Assembly: GCA_963782185.1 (NCBI GenBank)
Contig: CAWAJB010000013.1
Coordinates: forward strand, 310,001-374,000
Source of the DNA: RYN-230 sp963782185
GTDB taxonomy: Bacteria > Actinomycetota > Actinomycetes > Streptosporangiales > Streptosporangiaceae
DNA length: 64,000 bases
Direction: 5' to 3'
Shown: positions 7,821 to 16,538 of the stretch, piece by piece
Layout: each line of letters starts with the position of its first letter
How positions within the stretch are numbered: the stretch's first letter is position 1
Program-made: the position numbers and the translations under genes
The notes under the pieces: generated by a model
Seen by the model: only the letters and a program-made list of their open reading frames with translations
What the model was told of the DNA's origin: nothing
Database searches by the model: none

Positions 7821-8897
7821 TCAGAATGCCGCTAGCTGTTCGCGGGTGAGCCCGGACAGGCCCATGTTGTCCATGGTGCGGGCGCGCTCGGCGGCGAAGT
7901 CCTCACCGGCCACGATGGAGGCGATGTGGATCACGGCGTCCATGGTGGGGGTCGGCACCGACAGGTACCGGGCCAGGTCGGTGAGGAACACCATCGAGTA
8001 GCCTACGTCTTCGGTCAGGTAGCGGTGGTGCAACTCGTTCTGCGCCTTGATGCCGCGGAAGCCCGGTGCAGTGGAGTAACCGGTGGAGTAGTTGGGCTCG
8101 GTCATGTAGCCCTGCCGCACCCCGAGATCCGGCTCGGCGAGGATTGCGACTCCGAGGGCCCGCGCGATGGCGAGCCGCTCGTCATCGACCGCCTTCATGA
8201 AGCGGCCGACCGCCTCGGTGACCCCCTCCTCGTAGAACATGAAGTCGCCGCCCGTGCGCTCGATGAGCGCGGCGTTGAGCAGAGTGACGGCAGGGTGGAT
8301 GACCGGGTTGCCGTTCTGCAGCGTGGTCTGGAAGATCCCCGCGGCTTCCTCGGTGTTGCGGTAAACCTGGCGGAGGACCTCCAGGAGCCGGGGCGTGTTG
8401 CTGCGCGGGGCGGCAGCAGCCGACAGGCCGGTGTCGAACCGGTGGAAAATCCGCACACTGGCGTGCAGCGACGCCCGCGAGGCGTACGGCAGCGTGCTGG
8501 TCTCGCCTACCACGATGCTCTCGTCATACAGTTCCACCCCCGCGGCGTGCTTGAAAGCGAGGCTGCCGACGCACGAGCTGGGGCAGACCACGACGGTCAT
8601 CCCGGGGCGCAGGTGACCGCGGGTGTCGGCGCCGAACGGCTCGGTGGCGTAGGCGGGGCCGACGACGAAGACAACCTCCACGCCATCCAGCGCCTCGGCG
8701 ATGTCGGAGGTGACCGTCTCCAGGAGGGCGAACCCCTCAAGCAGACCCTCGGCCTGGATGCCGCCGCGTTCGCGGACCGGCGCCAGATGGTGGTCGTGGA
8801 TGCGTTGTGCGTACAGCGAGACCCGGTGTCCCTGGCTCGCCCACTCGTAGGCGACCGCCAGCCCTCCACCGCCCGCCCCCAGCACTGCGACGTTCAT
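7821..8897 (-). CDS. Octopine/nopaline dehydrogenase family NAD(P) oxidoreductase
   Basis: This 358-residue protein starts MNVAVLGAGGGGLAVAYEWA, an N-terminal Rossmann G-x-G-x-G-G nucleotide site. The C-terminal helical opine-dehydrogenase domain follows from about residue 190, with NGNPVIHPAVTLLNAA and the conserved HRYLTEDVGYSMVFL. The family reductively condenses or oxidises amino acid and keto acid conjugates; the substrate here is unknown. The ATG at 8897 starts exactly at the Rossmann strand. The gene stands alone between a HAD pseudogene and an IS graveyard. Confidence 0.85.
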   Translation of the reverse strand: MNVAVLGAGGGGLAVAYEWASQGHRVSLYAQRIHDHHLAPVRERGGIQAEGLLEGFALLETVTSDIAEALDGVEVVFVVGPAYATEPFGADTRGHLRPGMTVVVCPSSCVGSLAFKHAAGVELYDESIVVGETSTLPYASRASLHASVRIFHRFDTGLSAAAAPRSNTPRLLEVLRQVYRNTEEAAGIFQTTLQNGNPVIHPAVTLLNAALIERTGGDFMFYEEGVTEAVGRFMKAVDDERLAIARALGVAILAEPDLGVRQGYMTEPNYSTGYSTAPGFRGIKAQNELHHRYLTEDVGYSMVFLTDLARYLSVPTPTMDAVIHIASIVAGEDFAAERARTMDNMGLSGLTREQLAAF

Positions 8898-9195
8898 GAG
8901 GCTGACTCCATTCGCCCGCGCGTCTCCGGCATCGTCAACGGCAACCTTCTCACGAGCTGCCCGCCGAGCCGGTCCTGACTGGCATCTCAGTGATCGACGC
9001 TCTAACCACCCTGGTACACGGCCAGAAGCTGCCGTCTTCTCCGTGGCCGGGCTGCCCCACCTCTTCGCAGCGCGCTGGGAGAGCGGTCCGCCGCAGGTGA
9101 GCTCGTGCTGCTGCTCAACCTCTTGGCCCTCAGGTTGGTTTCTGCCGGCCTCGGGGGACTGTCTCCAGAACAACGGACTAACTCGGTCTTGATGG
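8898..9195. other. Region without a recognised gene
   Basis: Neither strand holds an ORF with recognisable motifs. The upstream extension of the opine-dehydrogenase frame through this segment is low-complexity. A promoter for that gene is expected here but no clear -10/-35 pair was identified. Confidence 0.5.
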
Positions 9196-9297
9196 TTACT
9201 TCCCGGCTGCGCTGAGGCGGCCGTCGAAGGTGATGTCGAATACTTTCAGGGCGCCTTTCCACCGGTCGCTCCACCACTGGCGTCGAGGAAGTGAAAC
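9196..9297 (-). pseudogene. Transposase C-terminal fragment (IS256-like?)
   Basis: Minus-strand reading gives RRQWWSDRWKGALKVFDITF then DGRLSAAGK and a stop. The W-K-x-A-L-x-x-F-x-I-T-F-x-G-R ending is typical of IS256-type transposases. Only the last 30 or so residues remain. Confidence 0.4.
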
Positions 9298-9342
9298 GTG
9301 GTGCCGCCGTTCATCTGGACTGGAGGCTGGAGACGGGCCGGC

Positions 9343-9420
9343 CGGGTCAAGTTCATGATCCGCGACCGTAGCTCCAACTTCACCACCGCTTTGACGCTGT
9401 TCTCGCCGACGACCAAAGCT
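9343..9420 (+). pseudogene. Integrase-type transposase fragment (second Asp block)
   Basis: The plus strand reads RVKFMIRDRSSNFTTAL, matching the F-x-I-R-D-R-x-x-N-F-T segment around the second catalytic Asp of DDE integrase-like transposases. Homology ends within 25 residues. It is one of four transposon or gene scraps packed between 9.2 and 10.1 kb. Confidence 0.55.
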
Positions 9421-9549
9421 CCAGGCGGGAGCCTTGGATGCCGGCGAGCGCCCCGCCAATGGCGAGATTGGCGCCGGGGTAACGCTGCCGTTGTTCTTGG
9501 GACGTGAATCCCGTGTCATGGTCTGCTGGGGCGCGGCGGGTTGACGAGG

Positions 9550-9840
9550 TCATCTTGCCTGGATGGCGATGAACGCCTGATGATGGCCGGAGCGGTCTTT
9601 GTAGGACCCGACGGCGCTGAAGTTGCCCGCCGAGGCGCATGACACCGAGCTGGTCACGGCATCTCCGCCCGCGTTGAGGGCCGAGGTGCCGGGGACCTTC
9701 TCCGCGTGATTCCAGGTGCCGTTGTGCTGGCTGACGACGAACGCCTGGCCATGGCCGGAGCCGTCGGTGTAGAAACCGCCGGCGCTGCAGCTGCCCGCCG
9801 CGCCGCACGACACCTCGTAGACGGATGAGCAGGTTGGGGC
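9550..9840 (-). pseudogene. C-terminal fragment of a secreted Cys-repeat protein
   Basis: Two copies of a roughly 50-residue repeat are visible: YEVSCGAAGSCSAGGFYTDG with SGHGQAFVVSQHNGTWNHAE and KVPGTSALNAGGDA, then SSVSCASAGNFSAVGSYKDR with SGHHQAFIAIQAR and a stop. These V-S-C-x-x-x-G-x-C-x-A-x-G units form beta-propeller-like repeats in long exported actinobacterial proteins (from memory). The upstream part runs into an antisense transposase fragment, so the gene is 5'-truncated. Confidence 0.6.
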
Positions 9841-9909
9841 GGATCGCGGTTTGTATCTCTTCGCCTGCTCTACCTGATCATGATCCGGGTCTTTGCTGGC
9901 TGCTCCTGC

Positions 9910-10125
9910 TAGGCGCAGCCAGGCGTCCAAGGATGCGGAGACCATGATGCTCCGGCATCAGGTCGCGTACTCCGGCGGCAGGCCGCCCGGCCGAAGCCGG
10001 ACTGGGCCCACCGGGCCGTCCTGGCTGCGCTGGCCCGGTTGCTGCCAGCTGGGCTGCGCGCCCATCGGGCTCGTCGCGCCGTGCACGCTGCTGACCTGGC
10101 ACCGCCGGCTCACGTCCACCGGAGG
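9910..10125 (+). pseudogene. Integrase-type transposase, N-terminal fragment with frameshifts
   Basis: One frame gives SKDAETMMLRHQVA. The next gives LRRQAARPKPDWAHRAVLAA followed by LARLLPAGLRAHR, and reading then returns to TLLTWHRRLT. Together this is the N-terminal helix-turn-helix region of an IS transposase (E-I-x-x-L-R-H-E-V-x-V-L-R-R-Q ... T-L-L-A-W-H-R-R-L). At least two frameshifts have accumulated. Confidence 0.65.
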
Positions 10126-10337
10126 GGTGTGTATGAGGTGCCTGCTCAGTTCTGACTGTTTCGTCCGGGTGGGCGTGTCGCCGTGACGTGAGCCGGCCAC
10201 CTCGTGATCTTTCGAAGACCTCTGTCCGCGACGAAGGAGTCCCGCCGCCATGCCGACCGCGGGCAGTGGTTGAGGATCTCGTCGACTCTGGCCTTCATCT
10301 CCAGCTCATCGACCCTGGACATGGCTCCCCATTGTCG

Positions 10338-10964
10338 TCACGTCTGCGTCTTTGTCTGGGCGAGGTGTTCGGACCGCTGTTTGATGGTGAGCAGCATCTT
10401 GCGTTCCATCACCCATGATCCCGGTTCCATAACCGGGGTCATGAGCTTGTCCTTGACCGGCAAAAGGGCGAGGTCGAAGCGATTGCGGCTGATCAGCCTG
10501 GTGTGCCCGTTCGCTGGGCGCAGCTCGAACGACCACACCCAGGCGTGGTTGCTGGAGCGGATGACCATCGCACGTTCGGGGTCGAGCCGCTCGACCTGCA
10601 TCGAATACCCGGGCATCGGGACCTCGTCCCCCACCTTGAGGTGCTGCAACTCGGGGATGATGCGGTCGGTGTTGTGGATGTCAATGCCGAGGCGGCGCTC
10701 GATCCAGTCGTAGGTATATGCACCGCCGCGTCCTGGCCCCATCTGCACGAGCCACGGCCAGATCGCCGACGGTGGCGCATCGATTTCGACGGCCCGGGTG
10801 GCCACGACATCCGCATCTGGCATGAGTTCATCGCCCGCGACCTGGCCGCTTGCCTCCTGCGCGGTTGCCCCCCAGTGCATATGCCACGGGCGGAGGAAAC
10901 GGAAGTACACCAGCCCCGCTGCCCCTGCGATCAGCAAAGCCGTACCTGTGCGCTTACCTGGCAT
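10338..10964 (-). CDS. SRPBCC-fold protein with N-terminal membrane anchor
   Basis: This 208-residue protein begins with a hydrophobic helix at 7-24 (GTALLIAGAAGLVYFRFL). An SRPBCC/START-like domain follows over about 55-185: ATRAVEIDAPPSAIWPWLVQ (the typical strand-helix opening), YTYDWIERRLGIDI and the late segment RLISRNRFDLALLP. Such domains bind hydrophobic ligands in a deep cavity. Members of this 'polyketide cyclase/lipid transport' type with one TM helix are common in actinobacteria; the ligand is unknown. Confidence 0.75.
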   Translation of the reverse strand: MPGKRTGTALLIAGAAGLVYFRFLRPWHMHWGATAQEASGQVAGDELMPDADVVATRAVEIDAPPSAIWPWLVQMGPGRGGAYTYDWIERRLGIDIHNTDRIIPELQHLKVGDEVPMPGYSMQVERLDPERAMVIRSSNHAWVWSFELRPANGHTRLISRNRFDLALLPVKDKLMTPVMEPGSWVMERKMLLTIKQRSEHLAQTKTQT

Positions 10965-11135
10965 CTCTGGCCTCCCTCAGCTGGCTGGGCCAGCCCATCG
11001 GCTGGCGCCTGTCGGATTAGATCTGCGCCGGATGTGGTGCGGCCCGGCGCACCGGCAGGACCCGCGGCGCATTTGTTGATCACGGTCAGCGTTTGCTCTG
11101 ACCGGCCTAAATCGGCTCCGCGGGCCGACGCGTTA

Positions 11136-11597
11136 TCAATGTCCTGTGCGCATGTGGCCGCCATGCGGGGTGCGGCCGGTGAACCAGCGGGCCAGCGAAA
11201 TGACCTGGACCACCAGCGCGATGCAGGAACCTATGATGGCCACCATCAGCAGAACACGCACCGCAATTGACCAGCCGGATGACACGTCGAAAGGAAACAC
11301 CTGCCAGACGCGGATCACCGTGGCCAGTCCGATCCCGGTCGTGGCCAGGTCGCCGAGCGATTTCAGCCACGGCGGATCATAGGCCAGCAAGACGGCGCTT
11401 GCTGCTATCCCTGCCGCCAGCCAGAGGTTGGCCAGCCACAGCACCTGGCTGATTGCGCTGGTGAGGAACGGCATCTGCTGCCAGCCGGGCCGGGCGTTGA
11501 GAACGAACAAGAACCCCGCACTGAACGCAATGGTGACGCAGTAGCCCGCCCGCCGCGCCCCCGTGGACGGACGGCGAGCCGGATCGGTGAGTGCCAT
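11136..11597 (-). CDS. Four-TM membrane protein of unknown function
   Basis: The 153 residues contain hydrophobic segments at about 18-35, 45-70, 80-97 and 110-137 (for example VLLMVAIIGSCIALVVQVIS). There is no catalytic motif. GGAGGG stands about eight bases before the ATG on the coding strand. It lies upstream of the anchored SRPBCC gene on the same strand, with a gap of about 170 bases, and could be co-transcribed. Confidence 0.6.
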   Translation of the reverse strand: MALTDPARRPSTGARRAGYCVTIAFSAGFLFVLNARPGWQQMPFLTSAISQVLWLANLWLAAGIAASAVLLAYDPPWLKSLGDLATTGIGLATVIRVWQVFPFDVSSGWSIAVRVLLMVAIIGSCIALVVQVISLARWFTGRTPHGGHMRTGH

Positions 11598-11700
11598 CGT
11601 GACCCTCCCTCGGATCGGTCACCCGCCACGACGGTAGCGGCACGGGCGATCCCAGGGCAGGGACCGATGTCACCGTCCCCCGGCGAATGGTCCCGGCGAT

Positions 11701-11865
11701 TCACCGCGTGGTCTCCAGCCGGACCTGCCCGCGGAGGCCGGTCAGGGTGTCGCCGTCGAAGATCCCGATAAGGCGATATTCATCTGTGTCGCCGGGGTTT
11801 CTGCCCACGGGCAGCAAAGGTCCGGGACCGGCACCCGGGTAATAGCCTTTGCCGCGCTCACCGCC
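11701..11865 (-). pseudogene. Unrecognised C-terminal protein fragment
   Basis: An open minus-strand frame ending in TGA reads GYYPGAGPGPLLPVGRNPGD then TDEYRLIGIFDGDTLTGLRG. It has normal amino acid balance for a protein, unlike the shadow frames around it, but no usable start codon. I read it as the end of an eroded gene; no family recognised. Confidence 0.35.
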
Positions 11866-11877
11866 GCCTCGACGTGA

Positions 11878-12332
11878 TCAAGGTCTGCGCTCGATGATCG
11901 TTTTGATCGCCAGCAGGTCCTGCTCCCAGCTGCGCCACATCACCCGGCGCAGCAACGGCGACAGCATCCGCAGCACGCCACGCGGCTGCAATTCGGTGTG
12001 CACGGCCAGCTGGCACCCGCCCGGGATCGGTGTGACCTGCCCCCGGAAAAGCACGGTCATCCGCCGGGCGGTGCTGACCCCGACCAGCTGCGGGGACGGT
12101 CGAAGCTACTGTTCTCGATGATGGCGATGCCCACGCCACGGCCGAACCGGACCCGGTACCTGGTGCCGGCCCCGACCGGCCCAGGTGTCAGCTTCTCGGG
12201 CTCGCGCAGCTGCGGGTTCCACTCCGGTTCCCGCCGCACATCGGTGACGTAATCGAAGACCTTCTCCGTGGGCGCCGCGATGCCGATGCTGTTCTCGATG
12301 GCGTGACCGGACCGCCGGCCGGTGATGGTCAT
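11878..12332 (-). pseudogene. SRPBCC family protein with one frameshift
   Basis: Residues 1-80 (TGHAIENSIGIAAPTEKVF-type start, with VRREPEWNPQLREPEKL) form the N half of a polyketide-cyclase/SRPBCC domain. The second half, MTVLFRGQVTPIPGGCQLAV with MLSPLLRRVMWRSWEQDLLA and a final IKTIIERRP, lies in another frame joined by QLVGVSTARR. A single frameshift near 12095-12105 explains the break; everything else is full length. It could be a real mutation or a base-call error. Confidence 0.75.
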
Positions 12333-12620
12333 AACTACCCTTCCCGCCGCTTACAGCAGGCGCCCGGCAGCCGGGCACACCAACATGCGGCCTGGCGGGC
12401 ACCCGGCAGGCCTGCCCCGGCAAGACGCCCGCCACACACCCTCTGTTTGATTCGATCCTCGCCCTTACCGGAGCACACGGCAGGGTCAACGGTCCCCGCC
12501 GTAGCAGAAGGAAGTCCTGGCAGGCAAGGCATACGTGGAGAACGCCGGTACGCCCGCAGAGGTTACGGGCCTGAAGTTGCCCGTCGGCACGCTGCTCGCG
12601 CGAGCGTCCGCGACGAATAA
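12333..12620. other. Region without a recognised gene
   Basis: These 288 bases hold no conserved frame on either strand. They include the likely upstream region of the SRPBCC gene and the downstream region of the DUF6325-LuxR gene. Confidence 0.5.
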
Positions 12621-13667
12621 CTACTGGCCGCGGATGAGGCCGAGGGAGCGGGCCCGGCTGACCGCCTCGTCCCGGCTGTGGACGCCGAGCCTCCGATACA
12701 AGCGGGCCGCTCGCTCCTTGGCTGCTGAGCGGGAGATGCCCAGCTTGTCGGCGATAACGGAGAATGGGAGTGGTTTGGAGAGGTACCGCAGCACCTGGGC
12801 CTCCGCCATGGTGATCGACGCCGCCTTGATCCGTGCCTCGGCTTCACCCGTGGCTTGGGCGGCTACCTCGTCGGCGGCGGAGATGGTGACGAGGGATTCC
12901 GCCAGGGACGCGGCGGTCACTTCGTCGGCGGCTTCCACCGTGGCGGCGTCTTCGGCTACTGAGTCAGCGGCGGCCTGCCCGGCGGCGGCCACGATGAGGC
13001 CGGCTGTGGTCAGCGCGGTGACGGCTTCGTGGGCGGCCGCCTCCTCCACCAGCCCGGCGGTAATCAGGGCCCGGACGGCGGCAGCAGCAGCGGCGGACTG
13101 GATCCGCTGCGATTCGGCTACTGCCTCGGCTGCTTCGGCTCTGGCTGCCACCGCCGTGAGCAAGGCGTCGGCCTCCTCGGCCTGGGCCTGGGCGATGACC
13201 TGAGATGCCTCGTCCATGGCGGCTACCTCGGCTCCCACCACGAGCCCGGTCTCGGAGGTCAGGAAGCCCTCGCCGATCAGGGTGCCGCCGGCCTCGGCGA
13301 TCGCGTCGAAAAGCGGGGCGGCCCAGTGGTGCTCGACGAGCAGGAAGGCCAGGGCGGTTCCCGGCTGCAGAGAATCGGCCAGAGCCCGCGCATCGGCTGG
13401 GTCAAAATCCGGGCCGCCAGCTGGCGCCGGCACCGCCGGACTGCCGTTCGCCACGGGAACGACCGCCGCCAGGAGCGATCCGAAGTCCTCGTCGTTACCG
13501 ACGGCCAGCTGTTCAATGCTGCCGTCCTGGCTTTTAGCTACGAAGAGCATGTCGAGGAGGCGAAGAACTCCCCGGCCGCGCAGACGGTCGACCTCGGCCA
13601 GGATCCGGTCCTCAGCACCGGCGCCGCGGCTGAAGCTCAAGGCGATCACCTGCAGCGGTGCAGTCAT
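12621..13667 (-). CDS. DUF6325-like domain fused to a LuxR-type helix-turn-helix
   Basis: This 348-residue protein has a DUF6325-like domain at residues 1-165, showing RGVLRLLDMLFVAKSQDGSI, an acidic loop, and AFLLVEHHWAAPLFDAIAEA. A long Ala/Glu-rich helical linker spans about 165-290. A C-terminal LuxR-family HTH at about 292-345 contains KPLPFSVIADKLGISRSAAK and RAARLYRRLGVHSRDEAVSR. DUF6325 proteins are normally only about 130-150 residues, so a DNA-binding tail suggests a one-component regulator. AAGGAGGG precedes the ATG at six bases. Upstream ATGs are disfavoured by low-complexity translation. Confidence 0.8.
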   Translation of the reverse strand: MTAPLQVIALSFSRGAGAEDRILAEVDRLRGRGVLRLLDMLFVAKSQDGSIEQLAVGNDEDFGSLLAAVVPVANGSPAVPAPAGGPDFDPADARALADSLQPGTALAFLLVEHHWAAPLFDAIAEAGGTLIGEGFLTSETGLVVGAEVAAMDEASQVIAQAQAEEADALLTAVAARAEAAEAVAESQRIQSAAAAAAVRALITAGLVEEAAAHEAVTALTTAGLIVAAAGQAAADSVAEDAATVEAADEVTAASLAESLVTISAADEVAAQATGEAEARIKAASITMAEAQVLRYLSKPLPFSVIADKLGISRSAAKERAARLYRRLGVHSRDEAVSRARSLGLIRGQ

Positions 13668-13859
13668 CGTCGCCCTCCTTGATCGGGTCCGTAATGTTGC
13701 CGACCGTACCACCGGGCGGTGTCACCGCCAGCTGGTGCATACGCGCCTCTCCTGGCAGCAGCGCTCGGTCAGCGGCATGAGGGTGCCCGGTGCCGGTCTC
13801 TCGACGCGGCGAAGCGAAGCACCCGGATGCCCGGCGGCGTCTCGCGGGGGAGCAAGGAC

Positions 13860-14441
13860 TCAGCGGGCGGGAGCAGGCTCGGACGACGGCCCCCATTCCC
13901 GCCTGATCAGCCCGTAGACCCACGAGTCAGAGACCTCGCCGTTCACGACGCAGTCTTCCCGCAACGTCCCTTCACGCACGAACCCGAGCTTCTCCAGCAC
14001 CCGGGCAGATGCCACGTTGCGTGTATCGGTCTCAGCCTGGACGCGATTGAGGTCCAGCGTGCCGAATGCCCACCGCAGCAAAACGCGCGCGGCCTCCGTC
14101 GCGTAGCCGTGGCCCCACGCGGCATCGTCGAAGCAGTAGCCCAGCGATGCACTGCGGTAGCCCGGATTCCACCGGGTCAGGCTGCACCAGCCGATGAACG
14201 CCCCGTCGCAGGCACGATCCACGGCCAGCCGCGCCCCGGTGCCCTCCTCGGCCATCTGCCGGCAAGCCGTGATGAACCGCTCGGAGCGCACGCGCTCGCT
14301 CCACGGCGGCGCGTCCCAGTACCGCAGCACGCAGGCGTTGCTGTGCAGCGCGAAGAGGTCGTCCGCATCCGCGTCGTCGAAGGGACGCAGCCGAAGGCGG
14401 GCGGTGTGCAGCGTGGGGGTGGGCAGCGACATGCGCGTCAT
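13860..14441 (-). CDS. GNAT acetyltransferase, RimJ/RimL type
   Basis: This 193-residue protein contains TARLRLRPFDDADADDLFAL (the RimJ/L opening strand), SLGYCFDDAAWGHGYATEAA (motif A with the acetyl-CoA loop) and TRNVASARVLEKLGFVREGT (motif B). Family members acetylate N-terminal amines of ribosomal proteins or small molecules; the target here is unknown. The start ATG at 14441 has GGGAGG six bases upstream. The gene is monocistronic. Confidence 0.88.
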   Translation of the reverse strand: MTRMSLPTPTLHTARLRLRPFDDADADDLFALHSNACVLRYWDAPPWSERVRSERFITACRQMAEEGTGARLAVDRACDGAFIGWCSLTRWNPGYRSASLGYCFDDAAWGHGYATEAARVLLRWAFGTLDLNRVQAETDTRNVASARVLEKLGFVREGTLREDCVVNGEVSDSWVYGLIRREWGPSSEPAPAR

Positions 14442-14694
14442 GTTCCTCCCGTGACTGGCGGCCGATCTACGATCAACCACACATCTGATGCCGGCCGCTC
14501 GCAACAGGTTTCTCGGCGGGCGGGAGAGCGACGTGCCGCTCATCGGCTACGGATGTTCGCGGCAGCTCGTGACGCACTGGCAGACGGCACTTGGGTTGGG
14601 CCACCGCAATACGATGTCAGCGTTCAGCGGTGGGTCCCGGCCATCCCGCCGGTCTATGTTGTGAACGCTTCATCCGATCACAGAAGGAGTCGTG

Positions 14695-15339
14695 ATGCCC
14701 CGCACCCGGGTCCACAACATGAACGTCTCGCTCGACGGCTACGCCGCCGGCGAGCATGTGACGTTCGACGCCCCGATCGGCGGCGCCGAGCGGCTGTTCA
14801 CGTGGTTCGATGGCCGGGTAATCCATGGCGTCGATAAGGCAGATGCCCCCGTCACGCTGGACCGCGCTCTGACCAGCATGTGGAGCCAGGGCATCGGCGC
14901 GGAGATCATGGGACGGCGCAAGTTCGGTCCCCAGGTTGGTGATTGGCCCGACGACGGGTGGCGGGGCTGGTGGGGCGACGAGCCGCCATTCCAGACACCA
15001 GTGTTCGTCATGAGCCACCACGCGCATCCTGCGATTGACTTTCCCAACGGGACCAGCTTCCGGTTCGTGGACGGGCCACCGGAGGAGGTGCTCCGCCTGG
15101 CCCAGCAGGCTGCTGGTGGTCTTGACGTCCGTATCGGGGGAGGACCCTCGACGGTGCGTCAGTTCCTCCAGGCCGGCCTGGTCAACTTCATGCACCTGGT
15201 GATCGTGCCGATTACCCTCGGGCGCGGCGTATCCCTCTGGGAGGGATCAAGCGGCCTCGAAGACCGCTTCACCGTCGAGTCGATCACCTCGCCTAGCGGC
15301 CTTACTCACCAGCTGTGGAACAAGAACGACCACGCCTGA
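14695..15339 (+). CDS. Dihydrofolate reductase family (RibD C-terminal-like) protein
   Basis: The 214 residues open with VHNMNVSLDGYAAG, the family's first strand and catalytic S-L-D-G-x. They include IMGRRKFGPQVGDWPDDGWR and GLDVRIGGGPSTVRQFLQAG (the G-G-G NADPH loop), ending in HLVIVPITLGRGVSLWEG. These are NADPH-binding RibD-C/DHFR-fold reductases of uncertain substrate in actinobacteria. AAGGAG lies seven bases before the ATG. A second, more distant member is at 22765-23376. Confidence 0.87.
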   Translation: MPRTRVHNMNVSLDGYAAGEHVTFDAPIGGAERLFTWFDGRVIHGVDKADAPVTLDRALTSMWSQGIGAEIMGRRKFGPQVGDWPDDGWRGWWGDEPPFQTPVFVMSHHAHPAIDFPNGTSFRFVDGPPEEVLRLAQQAAGGLDVRIGGGPSTVRQFLQAGLVNFMHLVIVPITLGRGVSLWEGSSGLEDRFTVESITSPSGLTHQLWNKNDHA

Positions 15340-15539
15340 ACCCGGACCCCCAACCGGGGACTGCCCCCGCGCCAGACTGACCAGATCTGCACACCCCAAC
15401 GGCCAGCGGCGATAATGCCACAGGCCACGCACTTGAGATAGCGGCGGCACTGCGCGCGCGACGCTGTCGTTCGGGCGCCCAGGTGTACTGCCGGGAATTG
15501 AAGAGACACCAGCGCCGCACCCGGGGAAGACTGGGCCTC

Positions 15540-15762
15540 ATGCTTGTGGTCCGTCGCATGGTTAGCGAGGACGTTCCGGCGGTCGTGGCCATCGTCGAGT
15601 CTCTCCCGGAGTACTTCACCGGGGATGCCGCACGGCAGGTCGGGCGGGACGGCGCGAGCCACGACGCCTGGGTCCTCACCGGCTCAGATCACACAGCGGG
15701 CTTCACGGTGATCGATCGGAAGTCCGCGGGCGGGGCAGAGATCTTGTGGATGACCGTTGCCC
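15540..15762 (+). pseudogene. GNAT acetyltransferase, 3'-truncated by an IS481 relic
   Basis: From MLVVRRMVSEDVPAVVAIVE to HTAGFTVIDRKSAGGAEILW this is the N-terminal half of a GNAT fold. It breaks off just before motif A at the exact point where a minus-strand IS481 transposase C terminus begins. The ORF terminates at 15779 inside the inserted sequence. The acetyl-CoA binding loop is missing, so it is presumed inactive. Confidence 0.65.
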
Positions 15763-15925
15763 TAAGTGTTCTGTCCTGACATGTTGGTGACGCGGCTGGC
15801 GGGTGTGTCCGCGGTGATGGTTGTAGGTGGGCAGCCAGGTGTCAAACGCGGCGCGGCGCTGGGTTTCGGAGCGGTAGGGGCGGGCGCAGGCCCATCGCGG
15901 TTGAAGCGTTCCCAGAAGCGGATCA
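15762..15925 (-). pseudogene. IS481-type transposase, C-terminal fragment
   Basis: Minus-strand frames give ERFNR, then WACARPYRSETQRRAAFDTW and LPTYNHHRGHT, and after a frame change TPASRVTNMSGQNT before a stop. This is the well-known IS481 C terminus (Y-x-S-E-x-x-R-x-A-x-x-x-W-L-x-x-Y-N-x-H-R-x-H-T ... P-x-x-R-x-x-N-x-x-G-Q-x-T). It marks the insertion that truncated the GNAT gene. Confidence 0.75.
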
Positions 15926-15962
15926 AGGGCCGACCCGTCCCCGGCGGCCTCATCGTCACCCC
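15917..15962 (+). pseudogene. Scrap of integrase-type transposase C terminus
   Basis: The plus strand reads RIKGRPVPGGLI, nearly the same as RIKRRPVLGGLI at the end of the transposase at 41559-42250. The underlying bases also match at most positions. It abuts the IS481 relic in the opposite orientation, so two different element families have left ends within 20 bases of each other. Confidence 0.6.
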
Positions 15963-16037
15963 CTCGGGGGTGATGCCAGGAACCCTCACGCGCAGCAGGC
16001 TGGCAGTGTGCGCGGGCGCTGCAGGGCGGGAGGCGGC

Positions 16038-16469
16038 ATGACGGGATCAGGGCAAGGGGCCGGGAGGCTGTCGCTGGCCAAGATCGTGGCGGGCAGCACG
16101 TCGTCGGGGCAGCCCGGGGACTCCGGCTCTGCCAGGAAAGCGGCGCTGGGGCTGGTCGGGCTGGGCGTGGTGGGTCATGTACTGCGAAGCCGCCGCTTGT
16201 ATGAGCAGGTGATCGTCGGCGCTATCGTGCTGGGGGCGCTGCGAGGGCTAGGCCAGGAGAACCGGGCCAGCACCTTCGAGCGCCTGGCTGCCTGGAATAA
16301 ACGGCAGGTCCAGCGCCTTGAGCGCAAAGCTGAACGGCAGGCCCGGCGCCTTGAGCGCAAAGCTAGGCGCCTCGAGCGCAAAGCTAAACGGCAGGCCCGG
16401 CACCTTACCGCGGGCAAAGCTAAGGATCCGGCCGGCCTAGAGCCGGACAACCGCACGAGGGTCAGCTAG
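16038..16469 (+). CDS. Small membrane protein with a highly basic repetitive tail
   Basis: The 143-residue protein has a central hydrophobic region at about 35-75 (AALGLVGLGVVGHVL, EQVIVGAIVLGALRGLG). Its helical tail is built from repeats of R-L-E-R-K-A (RLERKAERQARR, RLERKARRLERKAKRQAR), encoded by repeated copies of a 15-base unit CTTGAGCGCAAAGCT. The basic tail could bind nucleic acid or acidic lipid (inference). GGGAGG precedes the ATG. It is followed after 69 bases by a DUF4235 gene on the same strand. Confidence 0.7.
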   Translation: MTGSGQGAGRLSLAKIVAGSTSSGQPGDSGSARKAALGLVGLGVVGHVLRSRRLYEQVIVGAIVLGALRGLGQENRASTFERLAAWNKRQVQRLERKAERQARRLERKARRLERKAKRQARHLTAGKAKDPAGLEPDNRTRVS

Positions 16470-16538
16470 CGGCGGGGGCTAGTGAGCCGTCACGCTGATG
16501 GCGGGCCGGCTAGCAATCCCGGCGGGCGGGAGAAGACG

